Of a DNA stretch of 36,595 nucleotides, positions 1 to 7,736 are shown in pieces. The stretch comes from Nonomuraea basaltis. Lineage in GTDB: Bacteria > Actinomycetota > Actinomycetes > Streptosporangiales > Streptosporangiaceae. The notes beneath the pieces were generated by a model, which saw only the letters and a list, made by a program, of their open reading frames with translations, did no database searches and had not been told where the DNA came from. The translations under genes were made by a program, and so were the position numbers. The stretch spans positions 1-36,595 of the forward strand of contig NZ_VCJS01000124.1 of assembly GCF_005893125.1 (NCBI RefSeq), given 5' to 3'. Each line of letters begins with the position of its first letter. Position 1 is the first letter of the stretch.

Positions 1-361
1 CGCACCTGATCCTCTCACCGTCCATGGCTGTCCTCGCGTTCCTCGACCCCGGACAAGAACTTCAACACGCAGACTTGACGGGGAACGACAGGAACCCACC
101 CACCGTCCCCATGATCGCGTTCGCGGTGCCCTCGCTGCGATACCGCGCCGTCGCCTCCGGCCGACGCGACCGCGCCGGCATCGGCTCGTCCACCAGCCAC
201 CGCATCATCGCCATCAGCTGCGCCAAGCTCGGCCTCGACTGACGTGAGCTACTTGCCTGACAACCCCGTCCCGCCGTTCTCACCGGTCCCGAGCACCGAG
301 CTGGCCCCACACAACGAACTACCGCTAGGCGTCGAGGCCGGCTGCGGGAGCCCGCATCGCG
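1..361. other. Left-edge region without a confident gene
   Basis: No gene is confidently recognised here. The longest reading frame of interest runs on the plus strand to a TGA at 240-242 and could be the tail of a protein entering from the left. Its last residues (GIGSSTSHRIIAI) faintly resemble the recognition helix of a helix-turn-helix protein, which is too little for a call. Frames on the minus strand are equally unconvincing. Bases 243-361 hold nothing I can identify. Confidence 0.3.
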
Positions 362-748
362 TTAGCTCGGCCAGCCGCCGTACGGCACGGTGATGATCTC
401 CAGGTTGTGGCCGTTGGGGTCGGACCAGTAGAGGCCGCGGCCGCCGTCGTTGGTGTTGATCCGGCCCGCCTGCCGGTGGCCCGGGTCAGCCCAGTACGTG
501 AGCCCGCGCTCCTTGATCCGTCCCCAGATCTGGTCGAACTCCTCCTCGCTGACCAGGAACGCGTAATGCTGCGTGGGCACCGGCCCGTCGGCCTGCATCA
601 CGTCGAGCGAGACGTCGTTGCCGAGCGAGACGACGCGGAACGGCCCGTAGACCGGCGCCGGGTCGAGTCCGAGCACGTCGACGAGGAAGGCGGCGCTCTC
701 GTCTCTGTCCCTGGCCGGCACGATGGTGTGGTTGAGATGGACTGCCAT
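362..748 (-). CDS. VOC-superfamily (glyoxalase/bleomycin-resistance-like) protein
   Basis: This is a 128-residue single-domain protein of the vicinal-oxygen-chelate superfamily, which includes metal-dependent lyases, dioxygenases and drug-binding proteins. The domain pattern is visible: LNHTIVPA at the first strand with H7, QHYAFLVS with H61, and a closing HNLEIIT with E117. Those three residues could form the usual metal site. The motif LYWSDPNGHNLEI is typical of the family. The start lies four bases downstream of the serine hydrolase stop, so it is probably the last gene of the murQ operon. The substrate cannot be predicted, and a role in amino-sugar metabolism is unproven. No signal peptide or membrane segment is seen. 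Confidence 0.85.
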   Translation of the reverse strand: MAVHLNHTIVPARDRDESAAFLVDVLGLDPAPVYGPFRVVSLGNDVSLDVMQADGPVPTQHYAFLVSEEEFDQIWGRIKERGLTYWADPGHRQAGRINTNDGGRGLYWSDPNGHNLEIITVPYGGWPS

Positions 749-752
749 GTAC

Positions 753-1841
753 TCAGGCTATTCCGGGGGCGGCCAGGCGCAGCGCTTCGGCGGCCACCGC
801 GTGGCGCAGGCCGCGGATGCCGTCGCGGCCCCGTACGGGATGGACGGCGTTGGTCAGCAGCACCACGGTGAGCCGGCGCGCGGGATCGATCACGAGCGAG
901 GTGCCGGTGAACCCCGAGTGGCCGTACGCGCCGTCCAGCGGGCCGATGATGGCCGGATCGCCGATCCGCACGCCCAGCCCGTGGCGGAAGGCGGCGCCCT
1001 CGGCGCCCTGGTCGCGCACCATCTCGGCCACGCTCTCCGGCCGCAGCACGGGCCCGCCGCCCAGCCGCAGCGCCTCGCCGAAGGCCAGCAGGTCGGCCGC
1101 CGTGGCGAACACCCCGGCGTGCCCGGCCACGCCGCCCAGCGCGTGGGCCGTCTCGTCGTGGACCTCGCCGCGTACGCAGCCGGGTCCCGGGCGCTCCGGC
1201 TTCCATTCGGTGGCGGCGATCCGCGGGAGCGCGCGCGGCCGGTAGCCGGTGTCGGCCAGGCCGAGCACGTCCGTGACGCGGGAGCGCACGAGCGCGTCGA
1301 GCGGGGCGCCGCCGGCCAGCTCGGCGATCCGGCCCGCCATGACCATGCCGACGTCGCTGTAGAGGTACGGCCCGCCGACCGGGTGGGTGATCGGCGTGGC
1401 CAGCATCGCGGCCATGCGCCCGGTCGCGTCCGCGCTGGGCAGCTCCAGGTCGATGCGGCGGGTCGGGGCCAGGCCCGCCGTGTGGGTGAGCAGCCGGCGC
1501 AGGGTGATCCGCCGGTCCAGCCCGGGGATCCAGGAGGCCGCCGGCTCGTCCAGGGCGGCGCGGCCCTGCTCGGCCAGTGAGAGCAGGACGGCCGTGGTGA
1601 ACAGCTTGCTGATCGAGGCCAGGTCGAAGATCGAGTCATGCTCCGCGGGCGGGCGCTCGGCCGCCAGGGTCCCCTCGGCGGCGGCGTACCGGACGAGTTC
1701 GCCGGTCGCGGCAGCGGCCGCCACGGAGCCGTCCACGGCGATCAGCGTGACCGCCGCCGAGCACACGCGTGGCACCACGTCCGCCAGGATCGCCCCCAGC
1801 CGATCGGACATCCCCGTGGGCCGTTCCAGCCGATCGGACAT
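753..1841 (-). CDS. AmiE/YbbE-like serine hydrolase (beta-lactamase superfamily)
   Basis: This is a cytoplasmic-looking class C beta-lactamase/DD-peptidase-fold hydrolase of 362 residues. The catalytic SxxK is S76-I-S-K79, the second motif is Y161-S-D163, and HSGFTGTS at about 308-315 replaces the third KTG box. The stretch around 226-245 (VHDE, LGGVAGHAGVF) is typical of the group containing B. subtilis AmiE (YbbE), which removes the peptide from MurNAc. It sits 32 bases after murQ and opposite namZ, as in the Bacillus mur cluster, so MurNAc-L-alanine amidase activity is the best guess; an esterase or D-aminopeptidase is possible. No export signal is visible. The start is ambiguous: a 30-bp in-frame duplication repeats MSDRL, so translation may begin at 1841 or 1811. 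Confidence 0.85.
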   Translation of the reverse strand: MSDRLERPTGMSDRLGAILADVVPRVCSAAVTLIAVDGSVAAAAATGELVRYAAAEGTLAAERPPAEHDSIFDLASISKLFTTAVLLSLAEQGRAALDEPAASWIPGLDRRITLRRLLTHTAGLAPTRRIDLELPSADATGRMAAMLATPITHPVGGPYLYSDVGMVMAGRIAELAGGAPLDALVRSRVTDVLGLADTGYRPRALPRIAATEWKPERPGPGCVRGEVHDETAHALGGVAGHAGVFATAADLLAFGEALRLGGGPVLRPESVAEMVRDQGAEGAAFRHGLGVRIGDPAIIGPLDGAYGHSGFTGTSLVIDPARRLTVVLLTNAVHPVRGRDGIRGLRHAVAAEALRLAAPGIA

Positions 1842-1846
1842 CCCCG
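1796..1846. repeat. In-frame tandem duplication at a gene start
   Basis: A 21-base segment (1796-1816) is repeated exactly at 1826-1846, an offset of 30 bases. It covers the start codon and first residues (MSDRL) of the serine hydrolase. Both copies read in the same frame, so either ATG could serve. Confidence 0.9.
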
Positions 1847-1873
1847 AAACTTCCCCGTCCCCTGGTGTGCCCC

Positions 1874-2773
1874 TCAGCCGCTCAGCGCGTCGTTGAGCCG
1901 CTCGCCGTGGGACTGCAGCAGCGCTCGTGCCCCGTCCGCGTCCAGCCCGTGCTGGATCATCAGCACCGCGACCTTCGCCTGCCCGCCCGCCGCGTCCAGC
2001 GCCGCGCCGGCCGTGTCCTGGTCGGCGCCGGTGATGTCGCTGACCATGCGCAGTGCCCGCGCGGCCAGCTTGTGGTTCATCGCCGACATCTCGATCATCT
2101 GGTTGCCGTATGTGCGGCCGAGCTTGACCATGCAGATCGTGGAGATCATGTTCAGCACGAGCTTCTGGGCCGTGCCCGCCTTCAGCCGCGTCGAGCCGGT
2201 CACCACCTCCGGGCCCACGACCACCTCGATCGCGTGCTCAGCGGCCGCGGACAGCGGCGCGCCATCGTTGCACGACAGGCCCACGGTGAGCGCGCCGCGG
2301 CCGGCCGCCTCCACCAGCGCGCCCAGCACGAAAGGGGCCCGCCCGCTGGCGGACACGCCCACCACCGAGTCCAGCGGGCCGGCCTCCAGGTCCTTCATGG
2401 CGGCGGCGCCCGCCTCGGGGTCGTCCTCCGCACCCTCGACGGACCGGGTGAGCGCGTCGGGCCCGCCGGCGATGATGCCCTGCACCAGCGAGGGGTCGGT
2501 GCCGAACGTGGGCGGGCACTCGCTGGCGTCGAGCACGGCGAGCCGTCCCGATGTGCCGGCGCCGACGTACAGCAGCCGGCCGCCGTCTGCCATCCTGGCG
2601 GAGATCGCGTCGATGGCCTCCGAGATGGCCGGTATGGCCACCGCGACGGCGGCCGGCACGGCGGCGTCGGCCTGGTTCATCAGTCGGGCGATCCGCTCCG
2701 TCGGCAGCCGGTCGATCTGGCTGTAGCGGGGATCGCTCTGCTCGGTGGAGAGCTCGGGTAGCGGATCAATCAT
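1874..2773 (-). CDS. murQ: N-acetylmuramic acid 6-phosphate etherase
   Basis: MurQ cleaves the D-lactyl ether of MurNAc-6-phosphate, giving GlcNAc-6-phosphate and D-lactate, in the cytoplasm. The 299-residue length matches the family. The SIS-domain sugar-phosphate loop GAGTSGRLAVLDASECPPTFG begins at about residue 71; E85 in it and E114 in VEGAEDD correspond to the two glutamates essential in E. coli MurQ. The late stretch NQMIEMSAMNHKL is also typical. I prefer the ATG at 2773 because AGGTGG lies upstream of it; a GTG at 2788 would fall inside that ribosome-binding sequence. The gene is divergent from namZ and leads the murQ-hydrolase-VOC operon. The enzyme implies that MurNAc is phosphorylated somewhere, yet no kinase gene lies in the window. 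Confidence 0.96.
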   Translation of the reverse strand: MIDPLPELSTEQSDPRYSQIDRLPTERIARLMNQADAAVPAAVAVAIPAISEAIDAISARMADGGRLLYVGAGTSGRLAVLDASECPPTFGTDPSLVQGIIAGGPDALTRSVEGAEDDPEAGAAAMKDLEAGPLDSVVGVSASGRAPFVLGALVEAAGRGALTVGLSCNDGAPLSAAAEHAIEVVVGPEVVTGSTRLKAGTAQKLVLNMISTICMVKLGRTYGNQMIEMSAMNHKLAARALRMVSDITGADQDTAGAALDAAGGQAKVAVLMIQHGLDADGARALLQSHGERLNDALSG

Positions 2774-2803
2774 GACGCTAATTTCCACCTTCTATTTCCT
2801 TCT

Positions 2804-2818
2804 TGTAAATATGTTTCA
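2804..2818 (+). promoter_or_regulatory. Candidate operator in the murQ/namZ divergent promoter
   Basis: TGTAAATATGTTTCA is an imperfect palindrome of the form TGWAA-N5-TTWCA in the 58-base gap between murQ and namZ. It shares 11 of 15 positions with the sequence at 10682-10696 upstream of the importer operon. The form recalls sites of RpiR-family regulators such as HexR (TGTAAT-N3-ATTACA), the family that also contains MurR. The function is inferred. Confidence 0.4.
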
Positions 2819-2831
2819 GCACAATGGCTGT

Positions 2832-3983
2832 ATGACACCTGTGCGTACCGGAGCCGAACGGCTGGCCGCGGATCCGGCGCTCGCCGGAGGTACCCGCCTC
2901 GGCCTCGTCACGAACCCCACCGGAGTCCTGCCCGACCTGACCCCCACCCCGGACGCGTTGCTCGCCGCCGGAGTGCGGCTGACCGCCATGTTCGGCCCCG
3001 AGCACGGCCTGCACGGCACCGCCCAGGCGGACGGCAGCGAGGGCGGCACCGTGGACGAGCGGACGGGCCTGCCGGTCCACGACATCCACAAGCTCTCGGG
3101 GGAGGCGCTCGACCGGGTGGTGGCGGCCTCCGGCGTGGACACGCTGGTCTTCGACATCGCCGACGTGGGGACCCGCTTCTACACCTACGTGTGGACCATG
3201 TACGACCTGCTGGAGTCGGCCGCCCGGCTGGGGCTGCGGTTCGTGGTGCTGGACCGGCCCAACCCCCTCGGCGGGACCGTGACCGAGGGCCCCCTGCTGG
3301 ATCCCGCGTTCGCGAGCTTCGTGGGCCGGTTCCCCGTGCCGGTGCGCCACGGCAGGACGGCGGGGGAGCTGGCGCTGCTGTTCGGGTTCGACGTGGACCT
3401 GACCGTGGTGGAGATGGAGGGCTGGCGGCGCGACATGACGTACGCCGAGACGGGGCTGCCCTGGGTGATGCCCTCGGTCAACATGCCGACCCCGGACACC
3501 GCGCTGGTCTACCCGGGCACAGGGCTGTTCGAGGGCACGAACTTCTCCGAGGGGCGCGGCACGACCAGGCCGTTCGAGCTGATCGGCGCGCCATATGCGG
3601 ACGAGCGGTTCGCCCCGGCCCTGGCCGCGCTCCACCTGCCGGGCGTGCGCTTCAGGGAGGCGTGGTTCACGCCCACGTTCCACAAGCACGCGGGCACCCC
3701 CGTGCGCGGCGTCCAGCTCCACGTGCACGACCGGGACGCGTTCCGGCCGGTGCTGACCGGCCTGTCGATGCTGCACGTGGCCCGCACGCTCTACCCGGAC
3801 GACCTGCGCCTGCTGGAGTTCATGGACGATCTGTGGGGCTCCGGCACGCTCACCCGCCGCCTGGAGGCCGGCGAGGACCCCCGCGACCTGTGCCCGCCGC
3901 CGGGGCACCCTGAGGGACGGCTGCTCTACGGCGGCCGCGTTCAGCGGCCCACCGCGGGTAGCGGAGTCTGCACCTACGAGTGA
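2832..3983 (+). CDS. namZ: Exo-beta-N-acetylmuramidase NamZ (DUF1343, GH171)
   Basis: NamZ releases terminal MurNAc from the non-reducing end of peptidoglycan fragments. The 383-residue protein shows the DUF1343 hallmarks: LVTNPTG at about 25, MFGPEHGLHG at 53-62 with the invariant E57 and H58, FDIADVGTRFYTYVWTMYD at about 107, LDRPNPLGG at 140, RHGRTAGELA at 172 and PSVNMPTPD further on. The ATG at 2832 begins the conserved region; upstream in-frame starts such as 2811 would overlap the presumed promoter. The B. subtilis enzyme is secreted, but no signal peptide is visible here from any of these starts, so cytoplasmic action on imported fragments is likely. It is divergent from murQ and ends two bases before the stop of the convergent GNAT gene. 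Confidence 0.93.
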   Translation: MTPVRTGAERLAADPALAGGTRLGLVTNPTGVLPDLTPTPDALLAAGVRLTAMFGPEHGLHGTAQADGSEGGTVDERTGLPVHDIHKLSGEALDRVVAASGVDTLVFDIADVGTRFYTYVWTMYDLLESAARLGLRFVVLDRPNPLGGTVTEGPLLDPAFASFVGRFPVPVRHGRTAGELALLFGFDVDLTVVEMEGWRRDMTYAETGLPWVMPSVNMPTPDTALVYPGTGLFEGTNFSEGRGTTRPFELIGAPYADERFAPALAALHLPGVRFREAWFTPTFHKHAGTPVRGVQLHVHDRDAFRPVLTGLSMLHVARTLYPDDLRLLEFMDDLWGSGTLTRRLEAGEDPRDLCPPPGHPEGRLLYGGRVQRPTAGSGVCTYE

Positions 3984-3985
3984 CA

Positions 3986-4840
3986 TCACGCCAGGTCGCG
4001 CCGGTAGAGCCAGAAGACGCGCTCCGCCCGCGCCCCCACGGCCCGCGAGTAGAACCGCAACGGCCCCACCCATCCGATCTGGGCGCCGGTCTGTCCCGCG
4101 GCCCGCTGCTCGGCCAGACACCTGCGCAGCAGCACCTGGCCGAGGCCCAGCCCGCGGGCGTCCGGCGCGGTGCCCATGGGCCCGAACCAGGCCGGGCGCG
4201 CCCCCCAGGCGGCGAAGGCCAGGATCGCGCCGTCGCGCTCGGCGTAGTGCAGCCCGGCCGCGTTGACCGCCTCCCAGGCCCACCGCTCGTTCCAGTGCTC
4301 GGCGACGAACGCGGCGACCCGCTCCCTGTCACCGCCCGCCGCGCGCACGGCCACCCCGGCCTTCTCCAGGCGCAGGAGGTCCTCCTCGACGGAGAGGTCG
4401 CCGCTCAGGTCGGCCGTCATGTTCCAGGCGACGTGGTAGCGCTCGTAGCCGAGGCTCTCGGCCAGGCAGGCGGCGGCGGTGTAGCGCACGTCGATGCCGG
4501 GCCAGGCATAGCACGGCGGGTTCCCGGCGAAGCGCGCCTGCCGCGCGCCCTGCCCGCGCAGCCACTCCTCGGCCGCCAGCACCAGCGCCCGGCCGCGGCC
4601 CTGCCCCTGCGCCGAGGGGTGCACGGCCAGCAGGTCGACGTGCCCGGCGGCCGGGTCCTGGGCGGACATGGACGCCAGCACGACTCCGCCGTCCGTTGCC
4701 AGCGCCGTCCACCGCCGGTCGGCGGGCGGCCGCGACAGCCGCTCCACCAGGGCGGCGCCCTCCCCGGCGTCCAGCGTCAGCGCGGCCTCGGCGACGCCCG
4801 CCGCCTCGGCGAGCTCCGCGGCCCGCACTGCGTGGGTCAT
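3986..4840 (-). CDS. Tandem GNAT-family N-acetyltransferase
   Basis: This 284-residue protein has two GNAT folds. The N-terminal acetyl-CoA loop is HPSAQGQGRGRAL (about 74-86), and the C-terminal one is APDARGLGLGQVLL (about 226-238). GNAT enzymes move an acetyl group from acetyl-CoA to an amine; the acceptor here is unknown. Its start overlaps the preceding ATPase stop by one base (TGATG), so it is the last gene of the importer operon. The B. subtilis mur cluster also carries a GNAT gene (ybbJ), which makes a link with cell-wall fragment metabolism plausible, for example modification of an amino sugar or peptide amine. That role is inference. No export signal is present. Confidence 0.88.
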   Translation of the reverse strand: MTHAVRAAELAEAAGVAEAALTLDAGEGAALVERLSRPPADRRWTALATDGGVVLASMSAQDPAAGHVDLLAVHPSAQGQGRGRALVLAAEEWLRGQGARQARFAGNPPCYAWPGIDVRYTAAACLAESLGYERYHVAWNMTADLSGDLSVEEDLLRLEKAGVAVRAAGGDRERVAAFVAEHWNERWAWEAVNAAGLHYAERDGAILAFAAWGARPAWFGPMGTAPDARGLGLGQVLLRRCLAEQRAAGQTGAQIGWVGPLRFYSRAVGARAERVFWLYRRDLA

Positions 4841-5850
4841 CACACCTCGCTCATCGGGCGGGCGATCACGCTGCGGCGCTCGGGGTAGAAGCACGCGTGC
4901 TCCTGCGGCACGCCCTCCGTCAGCTGCAGCAGCGGCCGCTCGCTCGTGCACCGCTCGCCCCGGAACGGGCAGCGGCGGGCGAACAGGCAGCCCTCGTCGG
5001 CCTGGCTCTCGTCCAGCGACTCCAGCGGCGCCACCGGCTGCTCGCCCGGCTGCTCCAGGCCGTGCAGCACCGGAATGGCCGACAGCAGCGCCTGCGTGTA
5101 CGGGTGCACGGGGTCGGCGATGACCGTGTCCACCGGGCCGCGCTCGACGACCTGGCCGCGGTAGATCACGTACAGCTCGCCGTCGCCGCCGATGTAGCGG
5201 GCCGTGGCCACGTCGTGCGTGATGAACAGCACGCTGACGCCGAGGCGCTCGCGCAGGTCCTTCAGCAGCGCCAGGATGCCGAGCCGGAGCGACACGTCGA
5301 TCATGGAGACGGCCTCGTCCGCGACCAGCATCTCCGGGTCCACCGTCAGCGCCCGGGCGATGACGACCCGCTGCCGCATGCCGCCGGACAGCTGGTGCGG
5401 GTAGCGCGACAGCACCGAGCCCGGGTCCAGCCCGACCAGCGACAGCACCTCGGCCGCCCGCTCCTCGATCCATGACCCGGACCGGCCCGTCTGCTTGGCC
5501 CGCAGGCTGAGCGGCGCGTACAGCGTCTGGTGGACGGTCCTGGTCGGGTTCAGCGCCGAGTAGGGGTCCTGGTGGATGAGCTGGATCTTGCGGAAATGCG
5601 GCTGCCGCTGCTTGGGCTTCAGCGACGACAGGGTGACGTCGTCAATGATCATCTCGCCCGCGTCGTACGTCTCCAGCCCCGCGATGATGCGCCCCAGCGT
5701 GGTCTTGCCGCACCCGGACTCGCCGATGAACGAGGCCGCCCCGCCCTTCGGGATCGCGAAGTCCACCCCGCGCAGCGCCTGGACGTCCCTGGCGGCGAGC
5801 ACCTTGCCCCGCTGCTTGAACGTCTTGACGATGCCAGTCCCGGTGATCAT
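4840..5850 (-). CDS. Oligopeptide-type ABC transporter ATPase (DppF/OppF-like)
   Basis: This 336-residue protein is the second of two ATPases powering the adjacent import permeases. It has Walker A GESGCGKTT (43-51), Q-loop Q94, signature LSGGMRQR (154-161) and Walker B with DE at 178-179. The C-terminal oligopeptide/dipeptide extension includes HPYTQALL and a cysteine pattern GCLFARRCP...RC...AC. Related ATPases use such cysteines for an iron-sulfur cluster, which is likely but not demonstrated here. After Walker B the sequence reads EAVSMIDVS rather than the common EPTSALDVS, a mild departure in the D-loop. Its ATG overlaps the upstream ATPase stop (ATGA), and it overlaps the GNAT gene by one base. 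Confidence 0.93.
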   Translation of the reverse strand: MITGTGIVKTFKQRGKVLAARDVQALRGVDFAIPKGGAASFIGESGCGKTTLGRIIAGLETYDAGEMIIDDVTLSSLKPKQRQPHFRKIQLIHQDPYSALNPTRTVHQTLYAPLSLRAKQTGRSGSWIEERAAEVLSLVGLDPGSVLSRYPHQLSGGMRQRVVIARALTVDPEMLVADEAVSMIDVSLRLGILALLKDLRERLGVSVLFITHDVATARYIGGDGELYVIYRGQVVERGPVDTVIADPVHPYTQALLSAIPVLHGLEQPGEQPVAPLESLDESQADEGCLFARRCPFRGERCTSERPLLQLTEGVPQEHACFYPERRSVIARPMSEV

Positions 5851-6833
5851 GCGTGCTCCTTCACGGTCACGGCATGGCAGGCCACGATCCGCGACCCGTC
5901 CGCATGCGCCTCGGGGTCCACGGTGTCGCACACGTCCATGCGCAGCGGGCAGCGCTCCCTGAACACGCAGCCGTCCACCGGCACGGTCGCCAGCGTCGGC
6001 GGCCGCCCTGGCAGCGCCTGCGCCTCGTCGATGTCGCCGACCAGCCGTGGAATGGCCTTGATCAGCCCCCGCGTGTACGGGTGCTGCGGCGCGCCCAGCA
6101 CCTGCCTGGTCGGGCCCTGCTCGACCAGGCGGCCGCCGTACATGACGGCCAGCCGGTCGGCCACCTCGGCCACGACGCCGATGTCGTGCGTGATGACCAG
6201 CGTGGTCAGCCCGCGTTCCTGGTGCACCTCGCGCACGATCTTCAGGATGTTCGCCTGCGTGATCATGTCGAGCGCGGTCGTCGGCTCGTCCAGCACCACC
6301 AGGTGGGCGTTGAGCACGAGGGCCAGCATGATGCCGACCCGCTGCCGCATGCCGCCGGACAGCTCGTGCTGGTGCGAGTCGAGCACCCTGGCGCCGTCCA
6401 GCCCCATCCGGCCGAGCAGCTCCCTGGCCTCGCGCACCAGCCCCCGCAGGTCGTCCACGCCGTGTGAGCGGCCCAGGTCGAGCAGCTGCTTGCCGACGGT
6501 CTTGAGCGGGTTGAGCGAGTTCTGGGCGGCCTGGAAGACGTACCCGATGTGCTTGCCGCGGGCCTTGCGCAGTTGCTCGCCCTTGAGGCCGGCCACGTCG
6601 CCGAGCCCGTCGATCTCCACGCTGCCCGCGGCGATCCTGCCCGGCGGCTGCACCGCGTTCAGCAGCGACAGCGCCAGCGTGGACTTGCCCGAGCCGGACT
6701 CGCCGACGATGCCGGTGATCGTGCCCGGCTCCAGGGTCAGGCTCACGTCTCTGACGGCGGGCAGTTCGCCCGCGGGGGTCTTGTAGACGACCGTGAGGCC
6801 GCCGATGCGCACTCCCGGCGCTTGTTTCGTCAC
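5847..6833 (-). CDS. Oligopeptide-type ABC transporter ATPase (DppD/OppD-like)
   Basis: This is the first ATPase of the importer, 328 residues long. Walker A is GESGSGKST (44-52), the signature is LSGGMRQRVG, and Walker B is LVVLDEPTTALDM. The C-terminal oligopeptide extension has HPYTRGLI and the cysteine cluster GCVFRERCPLRMDVC...AC. It starts with GTG three bases after the permease stop, and GAGGAG at the end of the permease gene serves as ribosome-binding site. It pairs with the ATPase encoded downstream as a heterodimer, the usual arrangement of Dpp/Opp systems. Confidence 0.93.
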   Translation of the reverse strand: MTKQAPGVRIGGLTVVYKTPAGELPAVRDVSLTLEPGTITGIVGESGSGKSTLALSLLNAVQPPGRIAAGSVEIDGLGDVAGLKGEQLRKARGKHIGYVFQAAQNSLNPLKTVGKQLLDLGRSHGVDDLRGLVREARELLGRMGLDGARVLDSHQHELSGGMRQRVGIMLALVLNAHLVVLDEPTTALDMITQANILKIVREVHQERGLTTLVITHDIGVVAEVADRLAVMYGGRLVEQGPTRQVLGAPQHPYTRGLIKAIPRLVGDIDEAQALPGRPPTLATVPVDGCVFRERCPLRMDVCDTVDPEAHADGSRIVACHAVTVKEHA

Positions 6834-6836
6834 GCT

Positions 6837-7736
6837 TTACTCCTCGCGCAGCCGGGGGTTGAAGATCTCGTCCATGGCGTCCACCACGAGCACGATGGCC
6901 AGTGTCAGCAGCAGGATCGCCAGCAGCGGTCCCATCAGGAAGCCGAGCGCGCTCGGCACGGTCAGCGCGCCCGAGCGGAACACGGCCGTGTTGAGCATCT
7001 GGCCCCAGTTGTTCGACTCGTACGGCAGCACGCCCAGGAAGAACAGCCCGACCTGCGCGTAGACGCCGCCGGTGATCGCGATCAGCATGTTCATCGCGAT
7101 GTACGGCGCCATGCTCGGCAGCAGCTCCTTGCCGATGATGTGCGTTGTGGGCAGCCCGAGCCCGCGCGCCGCCTCGATGAACCCCCGCTCGCGCAGCGAC
7201 AGCGTCTGCGACCGCACCGCCCGCGCCACGCCGCCCCAGCTGAGCAGCCCCAGCACCAGGCCCATCTGCACGGCGCTGCTGAACTTCCACACGGTCGACA
7301 GCACCAGCAGCAGCGGCAGGCCGGGGATGGTCAGCTTCATATCGGTCAGCCGCATCAGCACCGTGTCCCAGCGGCCCCGCTTGAAGCCGGAGAACAGCCC
7401 GATCCCGGTGCCCACCACCACCGTGATGACGGCGGTCACGAGCGCGGCCAGCAGCACGTACCGAGACCCGGTGACCACCAAGGCCACCACGTCCCTGCCC
7501 TGGTCGTCGGTGCCGAGCCAGTGCTGCCAGCTCGGCGGCCTGGTGAGCTGGTTCGTGTCGCGGGGGAGCGGGTCCGGATAGAGCATCGGCCCGAACACGC
7601 CCATGAACACGAACCCGAGCATGAGCACCGCGCCCACCATGCGGCTGGGCTTGCGCTTCATCACCCGCCACACGCCCGACCAGAAGTTGCGGCGCATTGC
7701 GGCACTCGTCGAGGAGCTCTCCAGCAGAACGCTCAT
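6837..7736 (-). CDS. ABC importer permease (DppC/OppC-like)
   Basis: This 299-residue inner-membrane permease begins with a short cytoplasmic N-terminus followed by a first membrane helix (VGAVLMLGFVFMGVFGPML), as usual for the OppC_N group. The EAA-type ATPase-contact loop reads RGFIEAARGLGLPTTHII and lies in the middle of the protein. About six membrane segments are visible. Its ATG overlaps the stop of the partner permease (ATGA). It forms the channel with the DppB-like protein for whatever ligand the adjacent lipoprotein delivers. Confidence 0.93.
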   Translation of the reverse strand: MSVLLESSSTSAAMRRNFWSGVWRVMKRKPSRMVGAVLMLGFVFMGVFGPMLYPDPLPRDTNQLTRPPSWQHWLGTDDQGRDVVALVVTGSRYVLLAALVTAVITVVVGTGIGLFSGFKRGRWDTVLMRLTDMKLTIPGLPLLLVLSTVWKFSSAVQMGLVLGLLSWGGVARAVRSQTLSLRERGFIEAARGLGLPTTHIIGKELLPSMAPYIAMNMLIAITGGVYAQVGLFFLGVLPYESNNWGQMLNTAVFRSGALTVPSALGFLMGPLLAILLLTLAIVLVVDAMDEIFNPRLREE

